Shown in pieces: positions 34,944 through 47,092 of a stretch of 64,000 nt of DNA. The translations under genes were made by a program, and so were the position numbers. Every line of letters begins with the position of its first letter. Positions within the stretch are counted from its first letter, which is position 1. This stretch comes from Chlorops oryzae (taxonomy: Eukaryota > Arthropoda > Insecta > Diptera > Chloropidae): contig CM035806.1 of NCBI GenBank assembly GCA_020466095.1, positions 39,751,698-39,815,697 on the forward strand, written 5' to 3'. Below the pieces are notes generated by a model. It was given only the letters and a program-made list of their open reading frames with translations. It was not told the DNA's origin and searched no databases.

Positions 34944-35710
34944 ATAATGAACGATGCTTTTTTTTGGCATCGAATATAATTACATATTCACATATTTATA
35001 CGGCTAGGGGCCAAAAAGTATGCCTGTTTTTTTTTTTCTTTCATATCGAAATATTTTTTATCAATACACGAGTATTCTAGTACCTGTATGATTTACCGAT
35101 TTTTTAAACGATTTATTTTTTGGAACTATTTTTTTTTAATTGAAAGCTTTTTTTTTCAATAAAAAAAAAAAAAATTTATTCCATCTAGAAATTTCAGTTT
35201 AACTTGGCCTCTGGTCTCAAATACGATTCATCTGGATGTTTTTAAAAGAAAAGAAAAAATCACAGCAATAAATTATTTACGAGGCTGTCTTTGGACAAAT
35301 TCGTTGTTAGCTATCGTGCTTAATTTAGATGAACTTAGACAAATTTATCGGAATTTCTTCAAGGACCGCCTTACGATTGAAAGAGAGATAATAATTTAAG
35401 ATACAATAATAGTGTGTAAGGATAAAAGCAAATTATCAAACTGAAATGAAACATGTCTTCCAAATGAAAAAATATGTCTTCCAATGAGTATAAAATAGAA
35501 TAAAATAAGTTGAAATTAAAATTTACTTACGAAATAATATACATATATATACACATATATGTATATATATACATATATTTATAAGTAGAAAATGCAATTC
35601 AAGTCTTCCAAAGTTTACTAAATAAATAAACGACACGACGCAAACTGTATGCTTGTATGGTAAAAAAAAAAACAAAGAAAATGAAAAATTCTATGCTTAT
35701 ACATGCATGC

Positions 35711-35759
<49 letters not shown>

Positions 35760-38130
35760 TGTTTACATTTATCGAATTGATTATTATGTATTTAATTAAA
35801 TGAACACGTAATTATTTATTATTGAATTGTAATAATTATTGGAAATGAGTAAATAGATAGACATTTATAGTCGAAAACGAAATAATTTTTTTTTAAAGTT
35901 TAATTATACTTATATGTACTATGTATGTAATTGTACGTATGTCTTCAAATTATATCTACACATACCTAGATTGTACAAATTTATTTAAATGCAATAACTT
36001 CCAATTGATGTTTTACTATTAAATGAAATAATTTATTAAAGTTAAAATTAATAAACCTAAAAATTTGACAACTTCCAGATCTAACTGGATATATCCCCTC
36101 AATGACACAAAAAAAAGTGCCAAAATTTGCTTAAAATTTCATTTGATCCGCGAACATTTTCTAAGAACCCAAAATTTCTCTTAATTTGGAGGAGATTCCC
36201 CTAAACTGGCAACAGTCTCGTACAGCGGTCCACAAACGCTTCAAAGAATCGATCAATCCATCGGTTGAAACTTATGTAAGGGCAGGGAGGAGAAACTGCC
36301 GCCCAATCCAAATATTTTCTGCCCAGTATACATCGCAAAAGAGTTTTCCAGGAGCATCAAGAAATGAGACACGGCCGGCAAAATCACTTTTCACCCATGA
36401 ACATACGCAAAAGTGTTATCATAGATATAGAACAAACTATTTGTATCTTGCACCTCCCTAAATGAATTTCTGGATACACCCATGTGTCTGTAGCAAATAG
36501 ATAGAAGGATTTAAAAAAATTTTTTAATAATCTGTTTTTGTTGTTCTTTCACCAGATTGACAGACTGTGGTTGAAGCGATTTGTGAGCGATGGTTGTTTG
36601 TCTCGTCCTTTCCTACGCATCCATTGCGCTCTAAAATATAAGCTTTATAGAAAATTCTACAGAGTAAATACCGGCTAAGCTACAAATATTTGAGTTCTAT
36701 TCTCTAAAGAGGTTTTGGCCTTACATGAATGAGTTTATAATAATTTTCCCATTTCTTTATTGAAACAAAGAACAATGATTAAATCAATGAAGATAATGCG
36801 CGAAAAGTAAAAAATGGTCAAAATCTCCCTGACATGATCCATGGACAATGGACAGCCCCTAACGTGCTTGTACCAGCATGGGTTGTGCAACATTTGTATC
36901 TTGAATTCATCTATCGATTAATTGATAATCGACCATCCCAGACGAACTCTCATATATCAAAAGTAATCTATAGTCAGAACATAATGGCTAGGTGTACATT
37001 GGTGTGATTGTGTTTTTGGAACATGTATTTTTAGGCTCGTGTACTGTGAATGTTGGTAAAGGAGGCGATATGTGCAAATAGCAAAGCATCCAAGGTCAAT
37101 GTCAACAGTCTGGAGCGGGTTCGACCATTTCATCGCTTCATTCGTATTCTGTTAAGCTTTGGTACTCATATTGAACTCTTTTTTGAAATATCTTCACCCG
37201 ATGAGGAACCAATTTTAATTATTATCAGCCGAAGAACCCATTAAGTGAATTAAAACACTAACAATTCTGTAAATTACTGAGCTGAAAAATATACACGCAC
37301 GATTCCTATCGCTGTCGAAATTAATCGTTATGAATTCGCTCAATAACCACTGCCAGTTCGCTGTAGCGAATATTTCGCCAGGCTTCAATGTGTACAGAAT
37401 ATAACTTAAGGTCTCTACGTGCGATGGTTCATAGCATGCGATCGAAAGTATGCGATAGATCGCAAATGGAGACCGGTCATACCTGATGGCATGCGAGATA
37501 TAGCCTGCGATATCGCATCCCATCTATCGCTTGCGATGGGCTGTCACTTGAGTTTTTTTATGTTGTTCTCTTTTCTGCAAGAACGGATTGATCCAGAATG
37601 TCGGGTTTTTTTGTTTTTTTGCTCTTGATGTAACAAATCTTGCATCCCTATCAATGTTTTAGCACTTCTATGCAGAAAATTTTCTCGCAGAATGCCATTT
37701 TAAATTGCTCATCGCATACCGAAATTTTCCCACTCAAAAAAATCTCTCTGCCTGCTGCCATCGCATACCACAAAATTTGACAGATGGTAGCGATGAACCA
37801 TCGCTCGTCGAGTCGAACTGTAAGAAGCAGTGGTAATAAATATATTCTTCGCCGCCGCCCCGAATTATTCGCTCAAAGCTTAGAAGTACTTAAGCACCAA
37901 CAAAAAACATCGCGAGGGCTGAAGTTAACTAGCTCTAGCAGACAACAGGACCACATCACTGGCAGCGAGTGTGGGATCTAACAAATCTTGGATGTGGAAT
38001 ATTCGCAATAGCTTCAAATAAAACAGTATTAGATGGAGAAATAATGGCTTGGATGTGATGGAACTATTGGAATTATAGTCATAATTGATTATAGAAAGCG
38101 GAATTCAGAATACAGTAATATTAATTATTT
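34944..38130. other. Convergent intergenic region between Vgat and the MAP6/SAXO-like gene
   Basis: AT-rich up to 36050, including a long TA repeat. From 36100 on it is mixed sequence with short unsupported frames. The word GCGATAGATCGCA/CGATGG and relatives recur around 37420-37530 and again near 37790-37810, a local low-order repetition. No gene supported. Confidence 0.55.
35714..35758. repeat. (TA)n microsatellite
   Basis: About 22 TA units in AT-rich sequence downstream of Vgat. Confidence 0.95.
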
Positions 38131-38135
38131 TGAAT

Positions 38136-38141
38136 TTTATT
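38136..38141 (-). terminator. Poly(A) signal of the MAP6/SAXO-like gene
   Basis: AATAAA on the minus strand about 93 bases after the TAA stop at 38234-38236. Confidence 0.6.
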
Positions 38142-38233
38142 GAAATTTCTTTACCAAAATAGCTTGAAAATGTTTAAAATGCATTATGCTCATATAAGGA
38201 GCGTAAGTTGTTCATGTTTGATGATTAGCTTAG

Positions 38234-41200
38234 TTAGTTTGACGTCTTAAAGAATATGTGATTCTTAGAATCTCTGGTATGTTGGAATGCACCTTGCTGG
38301 ATCTTGTGTACAGCACATTTGGTCGTAGTCGGTGCGGTTTTGAATTCAGATTTATAAAGACTGGAAGATGCGCCGTTATCAGTTCCTAATACTATGGAGG
38401 ATTGGTTAGTCGTGCGTCGTGTTACAACTCGCTCGGAATGTCTGTACATGGGAGTGTCTATAATTGAATACGTTGACTTGCTGCTGATGTGGCCATTGTG
38501 TCCACTATTATCTTTGTGGATGAGACAACTGTTGATAGCACTTCCACTGCTACTGTGATGGATCCGACGTTCGCTGCTTGTGCTGCGCGTGACAGAAGTA
38601 TTCATTGTGTTCATATGGTCCATATCCTTGTTTTGACGGTGAATGCGACTGTAGCTTTGACGTTCACTGGGGTAGCAAGTGCTTGGCTGCTGTTCATGTA
38701 GATTGAGTATGCTTTTGCGCTGAATTTTTCCATTGGAAGTAAGGCTGCCATACTGATTGGACTCGTTGATAACATTTTTGCGATGAAAGACAGTATTAGC
38801 GATATCGGATTCTGAGGAGAATTCACTCTTACGATGGTGGAATTGCTTGCTTACATTAGTATTTGAGGTGCTCTTCGAGGCAGTGTTGGAATCGTGATGC
38901 AACAAAGTGGTGCTAGTATTGGCTGCATTGGCTGTATTAACTGTATTGGCTACGCTACTTGAGCTGGCTGTGTTGTCGATCGCCGTACTGGATGTATCCA
39001 GTTGGTCACTTGAGTGTATCGATCGTATGTTGGCAGATTTGTTGTGCTTGGTCATGCGATTCTCTTTCACAGAGAGACTTTCGTTGTGACTACTTTCCAT
39101 GTTCGTAATATTTGTGACGTTCTTTGTCTTGGCAATATTCTCGATTACGTTAACCCTAGCTTGACGTTTGACATATTCCGTTTCGGGCTCTTTCTTTGTG
39201 CGTCCTCCAACCACTGTTGTTACTTTCTTCGTTGATACGACAACTAGACCGTCGGTAGGTGTCTTTGAGTTAACATCACCCGCAGGCACAGCCGCTTTTC
39301 CAGAGACATAGCTCATTTGATTTGTCGTCTTCAGAATCGCAGTATCGCTGCCAAGATTAATGGATGAACTGTTGTGGGCGTACTTGGATTTTGTTTGCGT
39401 GACTGACGTAGTCGTGTGTTGGGTTTTTTTGTCCGTCTTGTAATCATCTCTTCTTGTTACCTGCATGGAACCTTCCAGTTTCAGATTATCAACGGGACGC
39501 TTAGGCTTGACTCTTTCTACAGACTCAGTAACATCCTTAGTAGTAACAATTGTTTTTTCAACAAATCGCTCACCTTCGGGACGTAGATTGTCTTGAGGCC
39601 TTTTTACAACTGGACGTTCAGCTGGTTTATAGCCAGGCTTCTCTGGGGTATAGAACTCCCCTTCTGGTTTTAAATTATCAGAATGCTTAATTATCGTCGG
39701 TCTCTTAACCTGACGGTATTCCTCCCTTTGTACGAATGTCATCTCTCCTTCTGTTCGTAAGTTATCCTTGTGAATAATTCGTTGTGTTTTCTCAGCAGGC
39801 TGATATGGTTTCTTCTCAGGCTTTGTGAATTCCCCTTCGGGCTTGAGGTTATCTTCTGGTTTCTTGACAAGAGGTCGATCGGCAGGCTTGTATTCAGGTT
39901 TTTCAGGTGTAAAGAATTCTCCTTCCGGTTTCAAGTTATCGGTGTGCTTGATTGGTGTCGGTCTCTTAACCTGGCGGTATTCCTCCCTTTGGACGAATGT
40001 CATCTCGCCTTCCGTTCGTAAGTTATCCTTGTGAATAATTCGTTGTGTTTTCTCAGCAGGTTGATATGGTTTCTTTTCGGGCTTTGTGAATTCCCCTTCG
40101 GGCTTGAGATTGTCTTCTGGTTTCTTAACAACGGGTCTTTCGGCAGGTTTGTAACCAGGCTTTTCGGGTGTTGTAAATTCTCCCTCGGGTTTCAAGTTGT
40201 CTCTAGGTTTAATGGGTACAGGGCGTTGTACTTTCCGATATTCTTCTCTTTGGGTGAAAGACATTTCACCCTCGGTTCGTAAATTGTCCTTATGTACGAT
40301 CCGCTCGGTTCTTTGTGCTGGTTTATAGTGCTCTTTTTCGGGAACAGTGAACTCTCCTTCAGGCTTCAAATTATCTTGTGGTTTTTTAGCAACAGGACGT
40401 TCTGCTGGCTTGTACCCAGGCTTATCGGGTGTATAAAAATCACCTTCTGGCCGCAAGTTGTCAGTGGGCTTCACTTGATCTGGTCGAACAACAAACTGGT
40501 ACTCTTCTTTTTCAACAAATGTCATCTCACCTTCGGTTCTCAAATTGTCTTTTCGTACAATACGTTCGGTTTTTTCTGCTGGTCTGTACGGTTTTCTTTC
40601 TGGAACAACAAATTCTCCTTCTGGGCGCAAATTGTCAACTGGCTTCTTTTGCTTCGGCCTTTCCGCTGGCACAAAGTCTGTTTTGTCGGGTGCATAGAAT
40701 TCTCCCTCCGGTTTCAAATTATCCTGTGGTCTCACCTGCGAAGGGCGCTCACCTGGTTTAAACTTCGGTTTCTCTGGAGTATAGAACTCTCCCTCAGGCT
40801 TGAGGTTATCGTGCGGTTTCTTTTGTTCCGGACGTAAAACAAATTGATATTCATCTTTCTGCACAAATGTCATTTCTCCTTCTGTTCGTAAATTATCTTT
40901 GCGAATAATAACATCCGTTCGTTCCGCAGGTCTGAACGGTTGTTTTTCTGGAACCAAAAACTCTCCCTCCGGGCGGAGATTATCTTCCGGTTTCTTCTGC
41001 TTAGGTCGCTCTGCTGGTCTATATTTCGGCTTCTCGGGAGTGTAAAATTCTCCCTCTGGCCGTAAATTATCGTCCGGCTTAACCTGAGTTGGACGCTCTC
41101 CAGGTTGGAACCTCGGTTTCTCCGGACTATAAAATTCACCTTCAGGACGTAAATTATCTTCCGGTTTCTTCTGCTGAGGTCGCTCCGCCGGTCTAAACTT

Positions 41201-44200
41201 AGGTTTTTCGGGAGTAAAGAACTCTCCTTCTGGCCGCAAATTATCTTCGGGTCTGACCTGTGTTGGACGCTCACCAGGTCGGAACTTAGGCTTTTCTGGA
41301 CTATAGAATTCTCCTTCAGGTCGCAAGTTGTCTTCTGGTTTCTTTTGTTCAGGTCTCTCCCCGGGTCTATACTTAGGCTTCTCGGGAGTGTAGAACTCTC
41401 CCTCTGGGCGCAAATTATCCTCTGGTCTAACCTGTGTGGGACGCTCTCCTGGCTGGAATTTGGGTTTATCTGGACTGTAAAATTCACCCTCTGGACGCAA
41501 ATTATCTTCGGGTTTCTTCTGCTGCGGTCGCTCGGCCGGTCTAAACTTAGGTTTTTCGGGAGTATAGAACTCTCCCTCTGGGCGCAGATTATCCTCTGGT
41601 CTGACCTGTGCGGGACGCTCTCCTGGCTGGAATTTTGGCTTATCTGGACTGTAAAATTCACCCTCTGGACGCAAATTGTCTTCGGGTTTCTTCTGCTGCG
41701 GTCGCTCGGCCGGTCTAAACTTAGGTTTTTCGGGAGTATAGAACTCTCCCTCTGGGCGCAGATTATCCTCTGGTCTGACCTGTGCGGGACGCTCTCCTGG
41801 CTGGAATTTGGGCTTATCTGGACTGTAAAATTCACCCTCTGGACGCAAATTGTCTTCGGGTTTCTTCTGCTGCGGTCGCTCGGCCGGTCTAAACTTAGGT
41901 TTTTCGGGAGTGTAGAACTCTCCCTCCGGGCGCAGATTATCTTCTGGTCTGACTTGTGTTGGACGCTCTCCTGGCTGGAATTTGGGCTTATCTGGACTGT
42001 AAAATTCACCCTCTGGACGCAAATTGTCTTCGGGTTTCTTCTGCTGCGGTCTCTCGGCCGGTCTAAACTTAGGTTTTTCGGGAGTGTAGAATTCTCCTTC
42101 TGGGCGCAGATTATCTTCTGGTCTGACCTGTGTTGGACGCTCTCCTGGCTGGAATTTGGGCTTATCTGGACTGTAAAATTCACCCTCTGGACGCAAATTG
42201 TCTTCGGGTTTTTTCTGCTGCGGTCGCTCGGCCGGCCTAAACTTAGGTTTTTCAGGAGTATAGAACTCTCCCTCCGGTCGCAGATTATCCTCTGGTCTGA
42301 CCTGTGCGGGACGCTCTCCTGGCTGGAATTTGGGCTTATCTGGACTGTAAAATTCACCTTCTGGACGCAAATTGTCTTCGGGTTTCTTCTGCTGTGGTCG
42401 CTCGGCCGGTCTAAACTTAGGTTTTTCGGGAGTGTAGAACTCTCCCTCTGGGCGCAGATTATCCTCTGGTCTGACCTGTGCGGGACGCTCTCCTGGCTGG
42501 AATTTGGGCTTATCTGGACTGTAAAATTCACCCTCTGGACGCAAATTGTCTTCGGGTTTTTTCTGCTGCGGTCGCTCGGCCGGCCTAAACTTAGGTTTTT
42601 CAGGAGTATAGAACTCTCCCTCCGGGCGCAGATTATCCTCTGGTCTGACCTGTGCGGGACGCTCTCCTGGCTGGAATTTGGGCTTATCTGGACTGTAAAA
42701 TTCACCCTCTGGACGCAAATTATCTTCGGGTTTCTTCTGCTGCGGTCGCTCGGCCGGTCTAAATTTAGGTTTTTCGGGAGTGTAGAATTCTCCCTCTGGG
42801 CGCAGATTATCTTCTGGTCTGACCTGTGTTGGACGCTCTCCTGGCTGGAATTTGGGCTTATCTGGACTGTAAAATTCACCCTCTGGACGCAAATTGTCTT
42901 CGGGTTTTTTCTGCTGCGGTCGCTCGGCCGGCCTAAATTTAGGTTTTTCAGGAGTATAGAACTCTCCCTCCGGGCGCAGATTATCCTCTGGTCTGACCTG
43001 TGTTGGACGCTCTCCTGGCTGGAATTTGGGCTTATCTGGACTGTAAAATTCACCCTCTGGACGCAAATTGTCTTCGGGTTTTTTCTGCTGCGGTCGCTCG
43101 GCCGGCCTAAACTTAGGTTTTTCAGGTGTATAGAACTCTCCCTCCGGGCGCAGATTATCCTCTGGTCTGACCTGTTTTGGACGCTCTCCTGGCTGGAATT
43201 TGGGCTTATCTGGACTGTAAAATTCACCCTCTGGACGCAAATTGTCTTCGGGTTTTTTCTGCTGCGGTCTCTCGGCCGGCCTAAACTTAGGTTTTTCAGG
43301 AGTATAGAACTCTCCCTCCGGGCGCAGATTATCCTCTGGTCTGACCTGTGCGGGACGCTCTCCTGGCTGGAATTTGGGCTTATCTGGACTGTAAAATTCG
43401 CCCTCTGGACGCAAATTGTCTTCGGGTTTTTTCTGCTGCGGTCGCTCGGCTGGCCTAAACTTAGTTTTTTCGGGAGTGTAGAACTCGCCCTCTGGGCGCA
43501 GATTATCCTCTGGTCTAACCTGCGTCGGACGCTCTCCTGGCTGATACTTTAGTTTTTCCGGGGTATAGAAATCACCTTCTGGCCGCAAATTGTCTGTAGG
43601 TTTCACTTGATCTGGCCGGACAACAAACTGGTACTCTTCTTTTTCAACAAATGTCATCTCACCTTCGGTTCTCAAATTGTCTTTTCGTACAATACGTTCG
43701 GTTTTTTCTGCTGGTCTGTACGGTTTTCTTTCTGGAACAACAAATTTTCCTTCAGGGCGCAAATTGTCAACTGGCTTCTTTTGCTGCGGCCTTTCGGCTG
43801 GCACAAAGTCTGGTTTGTCAGGTGCATAGAATTCTCCTTCCGGTTTCAAATTATCCTCTGGTCGTACCTGCGAAGGACGCTGACCTGGTTTGAACTTCGG
43901 TTTCTCGGGAGTATAAAACTCTCCCTCAGGCTTGAGGTTGTCTAAAGGTCTTACTTGCTCAGGACGTGCAACGAATCGGTACTCGTCTTTCTCAATGAAT
44001 GTCATTTCTCCCTCAGTATGCAAATTATCTTTTCTGATAATTACCTCGGTACGTTCAGCAGGTCTGTAAGGCTGTTTCTCAGGCACTAAAATTTCACCTT
44101 CTGGACGCAGGTTGTCCTCGGGCTTTTTCTGTTTCGGTCGCTCTGCTGGTTTATATTTTGGCTTTTCAGGTACATAAAATTCTCCTTCAGGTCTAAGGTT

Positions 44201-47034
44201 ATCTTCTGGCTTAACTTGAGAAGGTCTCTCGCCCGGTCGGAATTTAGATTTCTCAGGAGTATAGAACTCACCTTCCGGCTTCAAATTGTCGTGTGGCCTT
44301 ACTTGTTCTGGGCGTACAACAAATTGGTATTCTTCTTTCTGAACAAAGGTCATTTCTCCTTCTGTGCGCAAGTTATCTTTCCTTATAATAACATCAGTTC
44401 GGTCCGCAGGTCTGTAAGGTTGTTTCACAGGAACAGCGAATTCTCCCTCAGGGCGAAGGTTATCCTCTGGTTTTTTCTGCTTTGGCCTTTCGGCTGGTTG
44501 GAATTTTGGCTTTTCAGGCGTATAAAATTCTCCTTCTGGTCTTAAATTATCTTCCGGCTTGATTTGAGTCGGACGTTCGCCCGGTCTATATTTTGGTTTT
44601 TCGGGACTGTAAAACTCGCCTTCTGGTTTAAGGTTATCTTCAGGCTTCTTTTGAACAGGTCTCTCAGCCGGTCTGTATCCTGGCTTTTCTGGAGTGTAAA
44701 ATTCACCTTCTGGTCTTAAATTATCCTCTGGCTTCACTTGAGCTGGACGTTCGCCCGGTCTATATTTTGGTTTTTCGGGACTGTAAAACTCGCCTTCTGG
44801 TTTAAGGTTATCTTCAGGCTTCTTTTGAACAGGTCTCTCAGCCGGTCTGTATCCTGGCTTTTCTGGAGTGTAAAATTCACCTTCTGGTCTTAAATTATCC
44901 TCTGGCTTCACTTGAGCTGGACGTTCGCCCGGTCTATATTTTGGTTTTTCGGGACTGTAAAACTCGCCTTCTGGTTTAAGGTTATCTTCAGGCTTCTTTT
45001 GAACAGGTCTCTCAGCCGGTCTGTATCCTGGCTTTTCTGGAGTGTAAAATTCACCTTCTGGTCTTAAATTATCCTCTGGCTTCACTTGAGCTGGACGTTC
45101 GCCCGGTCTATATGTTGGTTTTTCTGGACTGTAAAAATCGCCCTCAGGCCTAAGGTTATCTTCAGGTTTCTTTTGAACAGGTCTCTCAGCCGGTCTGTAT
45201 CCGGGCTTTTCCGGAGTGTAAAATTCACCTTCTGGTCTTAAATTATCTTCCGGCTTGATTTGAGTTGGGCGCTCACCCGGCCTATATGTTGGTTTTTCTG
45301 GACTGTAAAAATCGCCCTCGGGCCTAAGGTTATCTTCAGGCTTCTTTTGAAGAGGTCTCTCCGCCGGTCTGTATCCGGGCTTTTCCGGAGCGTAAAATTC
45401 ACCTTCTGGTCTCAAATTATCCTCTGGCTTCACTTGAGCTGGACGTTCGCCCGGTCTATATTTTGGTTTTTCTGGACTGTAAAAATCGCCCTCGGGCCTA
45501 AGGTTATCTTCAGGCTTCTTTTGAACAGGTCTCTCAGCCGGTCTGTATCCTGGCTTTTCTGGAGTGTAAAATTCACCTTCTGGTCTTAAATTATCCTCTG
45601 GCTTCACTTGAGCTGGACGTTCGCCCGGTCTATATGTTGGTTTTTCTGGACTGTAAAAATCGCCCTCAGGCCTAAGGTTATCTTCAGGTTTCTTTTGAAC
45701 AGGTCTCTCCGCCGGTCTGTATCCGGGCTTTTCCGGAGTGTAAAATTCACCTTCTGGTCTTAAATTATCTTCCGGCTTGATTTGAGTTGGGCGTTCACCC
45801 GGCCTATATGTTGGTTTTTCTGGACTGTAAAAATCGCCCTCAGGCCTAAGGTTATCTTCAGGCTTCTTTTGAAGAGGTCTCTCCGCCGGTCTGTATCCGG
45901 GCTTTTCCGGAGCGTAAAATTCACCTTCTGGTCTTAAATTATCCTCTGGCTTCACTTGAGCTGGACGTTCGCCCGGTCTATATGTTGGTTTTTCTGGACT
46001 GTAAAAATCGCCCTCAGGCCTAAGGTTATCTTCAGGTTTCTTCTGAACAGGTCTCTCCGCCGGTCTGTATCCGGGCTTTTCCGGAGTGTAAAATTCACCT
46101 TCTGGTCTCAAATTATCCTCTGGCTTGACTTGAGTTGGACGTTCGCCCGGTCTATATTTTGGTTTTTCGGGGCTGTAAAAATCTCCCTCAGGTCTAAGGT
46201 TATCTTCAGGTTTCTTTTGGACAGGTCTCTCCGCTGGTGTATATCCCGGCTTATCAGGTGTATAAAATTCCCCTTCTGGCCTAAGATTATCTTCGTGTCG
46301 AACTTGAGCAGGACGCTCGCCTGGTTTGAATTTCGGTTTTTCTGGGCTATAAAATTCTCCTTCAGGTTTGAGATTGTCTTCAGGCTTCTTTTGAAGTGGC
46401 CGTTCAGCTGGCCTATATCCTGGCTTCTCTGGAGTGTAAAACTCTCCCTCGGGTCTTAAATTATCTTCAGGTTTTACCTGAGCAGGTCTTTCGCCTGGAG
46501 TGTATTGTGGCTTTTCGGGCTTATAAAATTCACCTTCTGGTCTTAAATTGTCCTCAGGCTTCACTTGATCGGGTCGTACAATATATTGATATTCTTCCTT
46601 TTCCACAAACGTCATTTCGCCTTCGGTATGTAAATTATCTTTCCGTACTATGCGTTCAGTACGCTCAGCTGGCCGATAAGTTGTCTTTTCTGGAGTATAG
46701 AATTCTCCTTCTGGCCGAAGATTGTCCTCCGGTTTCTTGCCTTTAGTTGGCATCACAATTTCGTATTCTTGTTTTGGAATGTCTTTTGTTTGAGATTCAG
46801 TTTGTTTGACTTTTTCAAAATCTGATTTCGACCATGTACTGGTCCGTACTCTCGTCTGTGTTTCATCTTGTAGATCTAGAAGAACAATTAATTTGATCGT
46901 GAACTAAAACAATATTGTCTAGATGCCTTGAACCTACCTATTGACTCGATTATTTTTTCCTGAGTAGTTGTAGCGGTGGTGCAGTGATGGCGTCTGGAAA
47001 TTCAAAAACCATTTATATATAAATATATGTATAC

Positions 47035-47092
<58 letters not shown>

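Noticed and set aside
36186..36461. Plus-strand 91-codon frame downstream of Vgat
   Set aside because: No domain, no splice or transcription signals, and codons do not resemble the neighbouring genes.
41345..43552. Plus-strand frame of 735 codons and the overlapping second minus frame (40870-43227)
   Set aside because: They are by-products of the 87/174-bp repeat of the MAP6/SAXO-like gene: W/L/F-rich or S/R-rich repeats with no own start context, splice sites or domain.
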